Assembly: GCA_937871805.1 (NCBI GenBank)
Contig: CALMQB010000002.1
Location: forward strand, 372,001-436,000
Length of the DNA stretch: 64,000 nucleotides
Source: an uncultured Candidatus Saccharibacteria bacterium
Lineage (GTDB): Bacteria > Patescibacteriota > Saccharimonadia > Saccharimonadales > HK-STAS-PATE-42
Direction of reading: 5' to 3'
Shown here piece after piece: positions 26,205 through 34,816 of this stretch. Below the pieces are notes generated by a model. It did not search any database, was not told the DNA's origin, and was given only the letters and a program-made list of their open reading frames with translations. The translations under genes were made by a program, and so were the position numbers. Positions within the stretch are counted from its first letter, which is position 1; the number at the start of each line of letters is the position of its first letter.

Positions 26205-27110
26205 TTATTTCTGGTTTTTTGAAGAGGCTTCATTACCGATGATGATTGCGTCGCGCATTTTGTTGAAGACCTCATCCTGACCGGGTGAGCCGTGAGGAAT
26301 TAGAATCGTGTTTGAGTTCGCTCCAGAACCGACATCTTTTAGGGTGTCATAATATTGAGTCAACATAACCAGATCCATGACCTCTTGTGAACTGACATCA
26401 CTAACTTTTTCTTGGAATCCGGAAACCGACTCACGCAAACCATCCACAATTGCTTGACGCTGCTTGGCAATCCCCGCTCCGGAGAGCGCTTTGCTTTCCG
26501 CCTCGGCTTCGGCAGCCTTAACCACACGAATCTTATCTGCTTCGGCCTGCTCTACAGCAGCAACACGGAGGCGCTGGGCAGCATTGATTTCATTCATTGA
26601 ATCTTTGACTTTGTGGTCAGGATCGATGTCTGTTACAAGTGAGCCGACGATTCCGTAACCAAAATCATCCATGACGTGGTCGAGTTCTTTTTTAACAGCT
26701 TGAGCAATGTCATCTTTAGCCACAAAAACATCATCTAATTTAATGCTTGGAACCTGTGCTCGAACAGTATCAAAAACATAGCTCGTAATTTGAGCCTGAG
26801 CATTCTGGAGTTTATAAAATGCATCGACGATCTTTTCTGGAAGAACAAGATATTGAACACTAACGACCACAAAGAGGAAGACATTATCTTCAGTTTTAGT
26901 CTCTACTTTTACGTCAAGCTGCTGGACCCTTAAACTTAATTTTCCGGCAACTCGGTCAATTAGAGGAATCTTGAAGTTTAAGCCGGCATTGGCAATCCTT
27001 TTAAACTTTCCGAATCTTTCAATAACTGCAGCAGTTTGTTGGTTTACAGTAAAGATGGAGAGTGGAATAGTTAGAGTTAAGATTATAATTAGAACAATAA
27101 GTGCGATCAT
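26205..27110 (-). CDS. SPFH/Band 7 (stomatin-like) membrane protein
   Basis: This 301-residue protein has an N-terminal membrane hairpin or anchor (residues 2-22), then the SPFH domain: 'TVNQQTAAVIERFGKF', 'GLNFKIPLIDRVAGKLSLRVQQLDV', a central 'ITSYVFDTVRAQVPS', and a long Ala/Glu-rich coiled-coil ('QAEADKIRVVKAAEAEAESK'). SPFH proteins form large ring assemblies that organise membrane zones and restrain membrane proteases such as FtsH. No NfeD partner is adjacent. AAGGAG directly abuts a motif copy 7 bases before the ATG. Confidence 0.92.
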   Translation of the reverse strand: MIALIVLIIILTLTIPLSIFTVNQQTAAVIERFGKFKRIANAGLNFKIPLIDRVAGKLSLRVQQLDVKVETKTEDNVFLFVVVSVQYLVLPEKIVDAFYKLQNAQAQITSYVFDTVRAQVPSIKLDDVFVAKDDIAQAVKKELDHVMDDFGYGIVGSLVTDIDPDHKVKDSMNEINAAQRLRVAAVEQAEADKIRVVKAAEAEAESKALSGAGIAKQRQAIVDGLRESVSGFQEKVSDVSSQEVMDLVMLTQYYDTLKDVGSGANSNTILIPHGSPGQDEVFNKMRDAIIIGNEASSKNQK

Positions 27111-27300
27111 TGGGGACTCCTTAAGTTTAAGTAATGTTGACTAACACTTAAGATTATACACTAAAAGTATTCATTGACTGCAAAATACTCAAAAGCTTCC
27201 GGCAACTGTGCTCATGCTCTGGCCGAAATGTGCGACCGAAACCTTTTTCCTGCATCAAAAGATTTGTCGTAGAACCGAACTTATTAAATTCTTAACCAAA

Positions 27301-27331
27301 ATAAAAGCCCCAGACAAGCTGAGGTTTTTAT
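27301..27331 (-). terminator. Terminator of tRNA-Met, probably bidirectional
   Basis: CCCCAG (27308-27313) and CTGAGG (27319-27324) pair with one mismatch; T-runs follow on both strands. It lies 3 bases from the tRNA 3' end. Confidence 0.6.
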
Positions 27332-27333
27332 TT

Positions 27334-27408
27334 TGGTTGCGGAGGCAGGACTCGAACCTGCGACCTTGTGGTTATGAGCCACACGAGCTGCCGCTGCTCT
27401 ACTCCGCG
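27334..27408 (-). tRNA. tRNA-Met (CAT), probably the initiator tRNA
   Basis: A full cloverleaf is readable on the minus strand: acceptor CGCGGAG/CTCCGCA, anticodon loop CTCATAA (anticodon CAT), T arm GCAGGTTCGAGTCCTGC and encoded CCA. Position 1 is C and position 72 is A, unpaired, the hallmark of bacterial initiator tRNA-fMet. The anticodon stem is TGTGG/CCACA, so only two of the three usual G-C pairs are present. A promoter-like CTGTTAAACT element lies upstream. Confidence 0.92.
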
Positions 27409-27511
27409 ATAATTTAAGAGTGTAAAATTAAGTTTAACAGATTATTCTGGACTTTGCAAAATATCAAAAAGCGTAGGGCCGGAACTTCCAACCATTTTCA
27501 GTGGAGGAAGT

Positions 27512-28264
27512 TTAATGGAGTAGATTAGAAAGTGTTCCAACTGAAACGACTCCTAGAATTAGCATCATCGAACTTAAGTTTACGATCTTTTTAGAATTAC
27601 TTTTATGGATTTCTGGGATGATATCACTGGCAGCGATGTAAATAAACATCCCAGCGACGACTCCTAAAAGTGGGGCGGTGTTAATAGTGATACTACTCCC
27701 GATTAGAAATATTGCGACAGCAGAAAAAGTTGATAATGAAGCACTAACCAAGTTGAACAATAGGACCTTCTTCATTTCCATGCCTTTAGAAAGTAGTAGG
27801 CCAAAATCTCCAATTTCTTGAGGTATTTCGTGCGCAGCAACTGCTAGCGCCGAAACAATTCCAACATTTGGACTTATTAAGAAAGCTGCTCCAATAGCAA
27901 GACCATCGATAATATTATGCAAACTGTCGCCAATAATAATCATGTTGATTTTTGGGTCTTTCATAACGCCTTCTTTGTGAGGATGATGGTGGTGAAACCA
28001 GCTGAAAAACCTTTCTAAAAAGAAGAAGAGTAAGATCCCGCCAAGAGCTCCGTATAAGCCTTGCTCGTAGAGGTTAGATTCGGCAGACTCTTTCAAAAGG
28101 TCGAGAAAAGCAGCAGAAAGAAGTGCCCCGGCGGCAAACGGAGTGACATAATCAGAGATGACACTTGGCTTAAGCTTAAATTTAAGGAGTAAGACTCCGC
28201 CAGCCAGGGAGGCAACTCCTCCAACCAATGAGAAGATGATGACATCAAGAAGACTGCTAGACAT
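27512..28264 (-). CDS. ZIP family metal transporter
   Basis: This 250-residue protein has about eight membrane helices. Helix IV carries 'GDSLHNIIDGLAIG' and helix V 'VAAHEIPQEIGDFG', the two metal-binding signatures of ZIP transporters (H-N-x2-D-G and H-E-x-P-Q-E). A His-rich cytoplasmic loop ('FHHHHPHKEG') lies between helices III and IV. It should bring zinc or iron into the cell. Single gene; motif copy inside the C-terminal end (27570-27581). Confidence 0.92.
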   Translation of the reverse strand: MSSSLLDVIIFSLVGGVASLAGGVLLLKFKLKPSVISDYVTPFAAGALLSAAFLDLLKESAESNLYEQGLYGALGGILLFFFLERFFSWFHHHHPHKEGVMKDPKINMIIIGDSLHNIIDGLAIGAAFLISPNVGIVSALAVAAHEIPQEIGDFGLLLSKGMEMKKVLLFNLVSASLSTFSAVAIFLIGSSITINTAPLLGVVAGMFIYIAASDIIPEIHKSNSKKIVNLSSMMLILGVVSVGTLSNLLH

Positions 28265-28428
28265 AAATTGATTGATTGCTAGTTAGTATTTAGAAATTAT
28301 GCTTAGTTAACTGTAGATTATAAATTCAAAGTTAAATTAAGATTATAGCCTACTTTAGATTTTAAATTTAAGCCTAGCCTTAGATATTGATTACGGACTG
28401 ATTAAGGAGCGGAGGTTTACAGCAAGAG

Positions 28429-28437
28429 TGTTAAACT
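28429..28437 (+). promoter_or_regulatory. Motif-derived extended -10 of the DedA gene
   Basis: TGT-TAAACT (28429-28437) lies within the motif copy 28431-28440 and ends 7 bases before the ATG at 28445, a leaderless arrangement. Confidence 0.5.
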
Positions 28438-28444
28438 TAATCTT

Positions 28445-29110
28445 ATGTTTACTAACTTAAATTTACTAATCAATCTTGGGGCTGGATCTTTGACTCAGAA
28501 GTTTGTTGATTTTGCGGTTAAACTAATCAACCAAATTGGAGAGCCTGGAGTGGCACTGATTGTGATGATTGAAAATCTGTTTCCACCGATTCCATCTGAA
28601 GCGATTTTGCCCTTGGCAGGTTTTGGAGCCAGCAAAGGTGAATTAAGTTTAGTTTTAGCAATTAGCTGGGCGACAATTGGCTCTGTGGTCGGTGCAATCA
28701 TGCTTTACTGGGCTGGAGCTTGGCTTGGAAAGGAAAGGGCTAGAGACTGGGCAAAGAAGATTCCTCTGATGAAAGTTAAGGATATTGATAAGACTGAAAA
28801 GTGGTTTATAAAACACGAGTCTAAAGCAGTTTTTTGGGGAAGAATGCTGCCAATCTTTAGAAGCTTGATCTCTATTCCAGCAGGTATTGAAAAAATGCCA
28901 ATGTCTAAATTTATACCTTATACTGCAGCAGGTAGTTTAATCTGGAACAGCGTGTTAATTTTGGCAGGATATGGCCTAGGTGAAAAGTTTAACAAGGTCG
29001 AAACTTATGCTGGAGTTCTTCAGAATGCTGTAATTATTTTGATTTTGGCAGGTGTAGGATATTTTGTTTACAGCAGAACTAAAAAACGAAAAATCCGTAA
29101 AAAAGTCTAA
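28445..29110 (+). CDS. DedA family (VTT/SNARE-associated) membrane protein
   Basis: This 221-residue protein shows the DedA layout: 'ALIVMIENLFPPIPSEAILPLAGF' (quoted in part as 'ENLFPPIPSEAILPL'), a re-entrant region 'GSVVGAIMLYWAGAWLGKE', 'WGRMLPIFRSLISIPAG' with the conserved Arg, and a final helix. DedA proteins flip undecaprenyl-phosphate or phospholipids such as phosphatidylethanolamine back across the membrane. This links it to wall and surface-polymer synthesis. It ends 4 bases inside the convergent FtsB-like gene. Confidence 0.9.
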   Translation: MFTNLNLLINLGAGSLTQKFVDFAVKLINQIGEPGVALIVMIENLFPPIPSEAILPLAGFGASKGELSLVLAISWATIGSVVGAIMLYWAGAWLGKERARDWAKKIPLMKVKDIDKTEKWFIKHESKAVFWGRMLPIFRSLISIPAGIEKMPMSKFIPYTAAGSLIWNSVLILAGYGLGEKFNKVETYAGVLQNAVIILILAGVGYFVYSRTKKRKIRKKV

Positions 29111-29592
29111 CGATTAATTAGTTGGCGGAGCTCTTGTAGCTCAGAAAAAACGTTGCCGCGCTTGTTTTTAGGCTCTGGTAAATCTTTAACAATCAGGACG
29201 TTTTCACCTTCGGCAACTAGATTAAAGTTTTCCTTGAGGGCTTTTTCTTGATATTCTGGAGAAGAATAGTATCTTTTTTGAAGTTCGAGGTTCTTGTTTG
29301 ACTCTTGCAGGAGCTCCGTCTTAAGCTTAAGAGCATCGAATTTAGCGCCTAGTTTATGGTTATGACGAATGGCGACACCAGTATTCCAAAAAAAGTAAAT
29401 GCTGATGAATAAAACTAAATAATTTAGCCAGTTATTTCGGGAGATAGCTTTTTTAAGACCTCTTTTAAGCTGTTTTGAGTCTGGTTTCTGGCTCTTAAGA
29501 CCTTCCACCAGGTCTGTGCTTTTGAGACCTTTAAGGTCTTGAAACTTTTGATTAAACTTAGAATCTTTAAGCTGTGAGTTCTTTTTATTCAT
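29107..29592 (-). CDS. Septum formation initiator (FtsB/DivIC-like)
   Basis: This 161-residue protein has a charged cytoplasmic N-terminus, one membrane helix (about residues 52-72), then a coiled coil ('LKLKTELLQESNKNLELQK') followed by 'YYSSPEYQEKALKENFNLVAEGE', the conserved FtsB/DivIC end that precedes 'VLIVKDLPEP'. Such proteins join FtsL and FtsQ/DivIB in the division site and activate septal wall synthesis. The cytoplasmic part is longer than in E. coli FtsB. It is convergent with dedA. Confidence 0.85.
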   Translation of the reverse strand: MNKKNSQLKDSKFNQKFQDLKGLKSTDLVEGLKSQKPDSKQLKRGLKKAISRNNWLNYLVLFISIYFFWNTGVAIRHNHKLGAKFDALKLKTELLQESNKNLELQKRYYSSPEYQEKALKENFNLVAEGENVLIVKDLPEPKNKRGNVFSELQELRQLINR

Positions 29593-29698
29593 TTTTTTAT
29601 TTTGGATATGCTTAGGCTTTAGTTTACCACGAGATTGACTTAAGAATACCAGAAGCCTAAAATTACCTTTAAAGGTTACTTAAACTTAAAAGATTGAT

Positions 29699-30466
29699 AT
29701 GCAAGGAAGAGAAGAAGTGATTGTGAGAGCTAAAGATTTGGTTAAAATCTACGATGGCAAGAAAGTTGTTAAAGGTGTTAGTTTCGAGGTCGAAAAAGGT
29801 GAGGTTTTTGGAATCCTCGGACCGAACGGAGCCGGTAAAACTACAACCTTAGAAATGCTCGAAGCCCTCAGAAAGATTGATGGTGGAAGTGCAACTCTAG
29901 ACGGAATTGATGTTAGCAAAAAACCATATGACGTTAAAGCGATTATTGGAGTTCAGCCGCAGTCACCAGCTTTTGCAGAACACGTTAAGTTAACTGAAAT
30001 TCTGGAACTTTTTGCAGCGGCTTACGGTAGTAAAATCAATGCCAGGAAGTTGCTAAAGGAGGTCGATCTGGTGGAAAAGGCGAACAGTTTTGTAGAAAAC
30101 CTGTCTGGAGGCCAACAGCAAAGACTGAGCATTGCTGCGGCACTAGTCCACGGACCAAAGATTTTCTTTTTAGATGAACCGACGACAGGTCTCGACCCAC
30201 AAGCAAGAAGGAACCTTTGGCAGCTGGTCCAAGATATTCAGAAAAAAGGTGTTACCGTAATTATGACGACTCACTATATGGATGAGGCAGAGATGCTCTG
30301 CGATCGAATTGCAGTGATGGACGGTGGCAAGATTATTGCACTGGACAGTCCAAAAAAACTAATTCAGGATTTATTGAACCGCGGGTTTAAAAAGGAGCAG
30401 CTCGTTGAACAGGCGAATTTAGAGGATGTGTTTATTGATTTAACTGGTAAGGAGTTAAGAGATTAA
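29699..30466 (+). CDS. ABC transporter ATP-binding protein (ABC-2 exporter type)
   Basis: This 255-residue ATPase has Walker A 'GPNGAGKTTT', signature 'LSGGQQQR', Walker B 'IFFLDEP' and the H-loop 'MTTHYMDEAE'. It is of the DRI/ABCA-like group that drives ABC-2 permeases exporting drugs, lipids or polymers. The permease follows after 6 bases, so both form one exporter. The ATG is preceded by a motif copy 12 bases upstream. Confidence 0.95.
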   Translation: MQGREEVIVRAKDLVKIYDGKKVVKGVSFEVEKGEVFGILGPNGAGKTTTLEMLEALRKIDGGSATLDGIDVSKKPYDVKAIIGVQPQSPAFAEHVKLTEILELFAAAYGSKINARKLLKEVDLVEKANSFVENLSGGQQQRLSIAAALVHGPKIFFLDEPTTGLDPQARRNLWQLVQDIQKKGVTVIMTTHYMDEAEMLCDRIAVMDGGKIIALDSPKKLIQDLLNRGFKKEQLVEQANLEDVFIDLTGKELRD

Positions 30467-30472
30467 AAAATT

Positions 30473-31597
30473 ATGTTTAAAAATTTAAAGAAGGAAGCTC
30501 TAACAATTTTAACTTTTGCAAAAATTGAGACGAAGCGATCTCTTAGAGATAAGACCGCACTATTTTTTACCTTTGTTTTTCCTTTGATATTTTTATTCGT
30601 GTTTGGTGGGATATTTGGGAACGATAATTCTAGTGTTAAGTTCAAGGTTGGCCTTGTTAATCAAGGTAAAAGTGATTTTGCAAAGCAGTTTGAGGAAAAA
30701 GTTAAGGCAGACAATACATTTGAAGTTAACCAGGGCGCGAGAACCCTGGACTCTGCCCGTCAAAAGATGGATAGAGATGAGATTGATGCAACAATAATTT
30801 TGCCAGAAAGCTTTGGAATGATTGATTCAGCTAAAAAATATCCCACTGGAAAAGCGGAGATTTTGTATAACAAAAACAGTGAACAGGCTGCGCAAACTTT
30901 AAGTTCAGTCTTAAGTTCAGTTTTTAATAAAATTAATTCAGGCTTTGTAAAAACTGAGACTCCGTTTTCGGTTGAGTCAAAGTCTACAGCGGTGGAGGGG
31001 CAAAGGTCATTTGACTACACATTTACAGGACTATTAGGGTTTTCAATCTTGAGCTTGGCAGTTTTTGGGCCAACAAACGTCTTCCCACAACTTAAGAAAC
31101 GTGGAGTACTAAAAAGATATAGCACAACGACACTTAAAGTTCGACAGCTTTTTATTGCCAATGCGCTTTCCTACTCTTTAGTTGGAATTCTTTCAACGGC
31201 AACTTTATTTGCAGCTGCAAAAATATTCTTCAAACTTAATATGAAGGGTGATTACTTAAGTTTGATTACTTTGATCGTACTGGGAACTTTTACCTTGTTT
31301 GGGGTTGGGCTGGCAATTGGAGGCTGGGCTAAAAATGAAAACCAAGCGGCTCCAGTGGCACAGATCGTCGTCTTCCCAATGATATTTTTAAGTGGGGCTT
31401 TCTTCCCGAGATTCTTAATGCCAGAAGTACTTCAAACTATTTCTAGTTTCTTGCCGCTTACTCCGATAATTGATGGAGCGAGGCTAATAATTACCGAAGG
31501 TAAAACAATATTTGAAATTGCCCCGCAGGTTGGTCTGTTGGCAGCCTGGGCAGCGGTAATATATTTGATTGCCTTTAGGGTTTTCCGTTGGGAATAA
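30473..31597 (+). CDS. ABC-2 type transporter permease
   Basis: This 374-residue protein has one N-terminal helix (about residues 30-48), a large extracytoplasmic domain of about 150 residues, then five helices ('FTGLLGFSILSLAVFGP' onward) including 'VFPMIFLSGAFFPRFLMP', typical of ABC2_membrane_3/YhgE-like permeases. Together with the upstream ATPase it exports an unknown substrate. Two motif copies lie in the gene (31231-31238 and 31255-31263). Confidence 0.92.
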   Translation: MFKNLKKEALTILTFAKIETKRSLRDKTALFFTFVFPLIFLFVFGGIFGNDNSSVKFKVGLVNQGKSDFAKQFEEKVKADNTFEVNQGARTLDSARQKMDRDEIDATIILPESFGMIDSAKKYPTGKAEILYNKNSEQAAQTLSSVLSSVFNKINSGFVKTETPFSVESKSTAVEGQRSFDYTFTGLLGFSILSLAVFGPTNVFPQLKKRGVLKRYSTTTLKVRQLFIANALSYSLVGILSTATLFAAAKIFFKLNMKGDYLSLITLIVLGTFTLFGVGLAIGGWAKNENQAAPVAQIVVFPMIFLSGAFFPRFLMPEVLQTISSFLPLTPIIDGARLIITEGKTIFEIAPQVGLLAAWAAVIYLIAFRVFRWE

Positions 31598-31601
31598 GAA
31601 T

Positions 31602-33845
31602 CTACTGACGTTGATATAGGTTTAATTTAAACCCTCCAAAATTGGTTTCTGCTAGTGAGTCAGAAATATTAGAATAGCCATATTCATTTAAGTTTACGGG
31701 TTGCTCTGGGTCTAAGAACAGGTAGTAGATATTTTTGGTATTAAGTTCTTTATAGGAAGTAACCCTTTGAGTGCTGTTTTTTAGGATGTTGTAAGCTCCG
31801 AAATCTGGGAGTTCTTGTTGACTGTAGAACTTAAAATTACAACTGGAGTCCTTTTGGAGGGTATAGAGTAAGTCAATATAAACATAGGGGCTGTAGGCGA
31901 GAATCGTAGAGTCCTGGTCACAAGGAATTGAGGCTAAAAGCTGCTTAGAGCTGGGCTTTGTGTCATTTTGGTAGTTATAGTTTCCAGTTTTGAAGAGATT
32001 AAACATACCAGTCGATAGAAGGCCGATAGTTAACGCTCCGAGGATAAAAGCCTCTTTATGGCGACCCTTACGCCAGGCTGAATCTAAAGTTATTCCAATT
32101 AGTGCATAGCCAAAAATAATGTAGTGGGCGACGTATCTTTCCATAAAGTATGGGCTAATCAGAGAAATTACTGCAAGCAATGCAATTGGTAGTAAAAAAA
32201 CTGAGAGAACTATGCTTAAATTTATTTTGAAAACAGCATCCCTAGAAGAAATCCCTGCAGATATTAGCCTGATTATTAGAACAAGAAAAGTGATCAGGAA
32301 TATGCCCATGAGAGGGCTTATCTGAGTTTCTGGTTGGTATATTAATCCAAAGCTAAGGATGGAGGTCAGTTGCCTAAAGCCAACTGCAAACGTAATCTCG
32401 GGCAGGGCAGAATTTTTAAACTGCGAGATTAAAGTTGGCAGATATGGCAGAAAGAGCGATCCGGCTGCTACAAAGGCAAGGGTCGAATTTTGACATAAAA
32501 AATTATTCAATGTCTTATGCTTTTGGTTGGGTGTCTTACGATTAAATTTAATCTGGTAGTAGCTCGCATAAATAAAGTGCGCCGCCCAAACTAAGGCGCT
32601 CATATAGAGTGTGTACATTCCTAAAGTAATTAGAAGTGCATAGATGGCCCAATCTTTTTTACGGTTCTGTTCCAGGCCCAACTTTAAGAAATATGTTGCC
32701 AGAACAACCAGCAAGGTAACCAGAGAATACATCCTAATTTCATAACTATAACGAACCAGGAAGGGTGCTAAGACTAAAAGTGGTAAGGTTACTGTTGCCG
32801 CCGAAAGTCTAAAAAATCTTTTCACGAAGATGAATATTGCTCCAACAGAAAAGGACGCTAAGAGTGCGCTTAAACTTCGGAGCGCGAGTTCACTGTAGCC
32901 AAAAATTGAAGTCCAGCTCTTTAAGAGTAGGTAATAAAATGGCGGATGCGCATCAACTCCTGTTAAGCGGAAAAGGTCCGGGATTGAACTTTTAGCGAGC
33001 ATTATAGAGTAACTCTCATCAAACCAAACACTTTGCTTGAGGCCCAGTGAAAGCGCCAAGGCAAAGGTTGAAGCCATAGCCATGACCAAGATAGGTCTAT
33101 AGTGCCTGCCCATGAACCGCCCCCAAGCTTCTAAGCGAACTAGGAGGATGTCGGCAAAAGTCTTAAAACCGGCGGTAAAGAGGTTATCCCCGCGAAGCCC
33201 CTCTTCTCTACCCTCTTCCCAGTCTAGAATTTGTTGCTGCGTCAGCTTAAGCTTACATTCTCTAACCAGCTGGAGGAGTTCAATATCAAAACCCCAGCCG
33301 TTCAATCTTTGCCGTAGGAAGGCTTTTTTAGCCGCAGATTTAGTAAAACCCTTGAAGCCACACTGCGTATCTCTGATTGTTGGAAAAAGCGTCATCCTGG
33401 TGACTAAATTACTAGCCATAGAAAATAATGAACGTAAAAACCCGGGATGAATTTTACTAAGTTTGCGGACTCCAATTACAACATCGCTGCCTGAGGTTAA
33501 ACTTAAGTAAGCGGTTTTTATATGGTGCAGTGGTGTGGCGAGGTCGGCATCCATAAATATTTGGACTTGACCGGTTGCTGCTTTAAAACCTAGACGGACG
33601 TCTCTGCCCTTGCCGCCTATTTTAGCTGGGGACACTAACTTAAATTTATCAAAAAGGTCTTTTTTAGAAAGTGCAATTTTGGAGGTTTTATCTTGCCCGG
33701 CAGAAACAACAATTACTTCAGTCAGCCCAAAATCTTTCTTATTCTTTTTAAGATAACTGGAAACTTTTTGGAGCGTCTCGGCAATAATTAATTCCTCATT
33801 ATACGAAGGGATAATAATGCTCAGCTGGATCTCTTCTTTCTTCAT
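31602..33845 (-). CDS. Fusion of a GT2 glycosyltransferase and a GT-C (PMT/ArnT-like) membrane glycosyltransferase
   Basis: This is a 747-residue two-part protein. Residues about 7-235 are GT2: 'LSIIIPSYNEELIIAETL', 'DADLATPLHH' (DxD site) and 'DTQCGFKGFTKSAAK', as in polyprenyl-phosphate sugar synthases (Alg5/DPM). Residues about 245-745 are a polytopic GT-C domain with 'SVWFDESYSIMLAKSS' (catalytic acid in the first loop) and 'DAHPPFYYLLLKSW', typical of the PMT/ArnT family. The first part could make a lipid-linked sugar and the second transfer it outside to protein or polymer. The genes are usually separate. It lies beside the ABC-2 exporter, convergent. Confidence 0.88.
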   Translation of the reverse strand: MKKEEIQLSIIIPSYNEELIIAETLQKVSSYLKKNKKDFGLTEVIVVSAGQDKTSKIALSKKDLFDKFKLVSPAKIGGKGRDVRLGFKAATGQVQIFMDADLATPLHHIKTAYLSLTSGSDVVIGVRKLSKIHPGFLRSLFSMASNLVTRMTLFPTIRDTQCGFKGFTKSAAKKAFLRQRLNGWGFDIELLQLVRECKLKLTQQQILDWEEGREEGLRGDNLFTAGFKTFADILLVRLEAWGRFMGRHYRPILVMAMASTFALALSLGLKQSVWFDESYSIMLAKSSIPDLFRLTGVDAHPPFYYLLLKSWTSIFGYSELALRSLSALLASFSVGAIFIFVKRFFRLSAATVTLPLLVLAPFLVRYSYEIRMYSLVTLLVVLATYFLKLGLEQNRKKDWAIYALLITLGMYTLYMSALVWAAHFIYASYYQIKFNRKTPNQKHKTLNNFLCQNSTLAFVAAGSLFLPYLPTLISQFKNSALPEITFAVGFRQLTSILSFGLIYQPETQISPLMGIFLITFLVLIIRLISAGISSRDAVFKINLSIVLSVFLLPIALLAVISLISPYFMERYVAHYIIFGYALIGITLDSAWRKGRHKEAFILGALTIGLLSTGMFNLFKTGNYNYQNDTKPSSKQLLASIPCDQDSTILAYSPYVYIDLLYTLQKDSSCNFKFYSQQELPDFGAYNILKNSTQRVTSYKELNTKNIYYLFLDPEQPVNLNEYGYSNISDSLAETNFGGFKLNLYQRQ

Positions 33846-33908
33846 CTATGTTTAAGGCTTGTGGTCTAATTATAACTTAAGCTGCCTTGTAATCTATACT
33901 GTAGACAT

Positions 33909-34814
33909 ATGTCTACTCACAAAACTGAACTTACGCTCTCAGATGCTAAAGACTTCCTTAGTGGCTACTTTAATGATGATGTCACTTCAGTTTCCGAAAT
34001 TGGAGGAGGTGAGACATCTAAGGCCTTCTTCTTTAAACTTAAGGATGCTGATTATGTACTTAGGGTTAATTCCCATGGTAAAGAAAATTATCTTAAGGAT
34101 AAGTTCGCATACCAAAACTTTACCTCTCAGAATATTCCAATTCCAGAAGTTATTGAGATTGGAGATGTCAACGAAAGTCTTTCCTTTTGCATTACAAAAA
34201 AATGTTCAGGCATAACTTTAGATCAGCTAGATGAAGCTACGAATAAACTTTTAGTACCAAAAGTTGTTGCTGCCCTTTTAGAAGTTCATCAACTTAAAGT
34301 ACCTGGAACTGGCTATGGAAATTGGGGTTCATCTGGAAATGGGAGGTTTAAAAGTTGGAATGAGTTCTTAAATGCCAGTCTAGGTACGGATGAAGATAAG
34401 CTAAAAAATGTTTTATTTTATGATAAAGACTTACGAGATAAACTTAAGTTCAGAATAAAGGAGTTGATCAAATACTGCCCTGAAGAGAGGGTTGTCATTC
34501 ATGATGATTTCGGATTCAATAACACTTTGAGCGACGGGAGGAAAATAACTGGAGTTATTGACTGGGAAGAATCAATTTATGGTGACCCCGTCAGGGACCT
34601 TGCCAGGCTAGAACTGTGGGGTTCGGAATATGGATTTACAGCTGAGTATAAAAAACAATCCAAACGACTCGGCATAAAACTACAGAACTTTGAACGCAGA
34701 CTAGAGTGTTACAAATTGATGATCGCCTTAGGTTCTCTCTGGTTTTACGCTTATTCTAACCAGGAAGAAAGTTACAGGAACATGGTAGTGGTTGTTGAAG
34801 GTCTAGGAATTTAA
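33909..34814 (+). CDS. Aminoglycoside phosphotransferase (APH)-family kinase
   Basis: This 301-residue protein has an N-lobe with a Gly-rich loop ('EIGGGETSKAFFFKL') and Lys-type contact, and a C-lobe with 'VVIHDDFGFNNTL' (catalytic HxDxxxxN) and 'GVIDWEESIYGDPVRDLARL' (quoted in part; metal-binding D-W-E). The family phosphorylates small hydroxylated molecules such as aminoglycosides, choline or homoserine. It need not confer resistance. TATACT 8 bases before the ATG suggests a leaderless mRNA. Two motif copies lie inside. Confidence 0.85.
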   Translation: MSTHKTELTLSDAKDFLSGYFNDDVTSVSEIGGGETSKAFFFKLKDADYVLRVNSHGKENYLKDKFAYQNFTSQNIPIPEVIEIGDVNESLSFCITKKCSGITLDQLDEATNKLLVPKVVAALLEVHQLKVPGTGYGNWGSSGNGRFKSWNEFLNASLGTDEDKLKNVLFYDKDLRDKLKFRIKELIKYCPEERVVIHDDFGFNNTLSDGRKITGVIDWEESIYGDPVRDLARLELWGSEYGFTAEYKKQSKRLGIKLQNFERRLECYKLMIALGSLWFYAYSNQEESYRNMVVVVEGLGI

Positions 34815-34816
34815 GC

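Noticed and set aside
27208-27417. 69-codon plus-strand frame ending in a DSNLRP-like sequence
   Set aside because: It is the antisense translation of tRNA-Met, a well-known artefact.
33909-34814. Aminoglycoside resistance gene
   Set aside because: The kinase fold is clear, but the family includes many non-resistance kinases and nothing here points to a resistance cassette.
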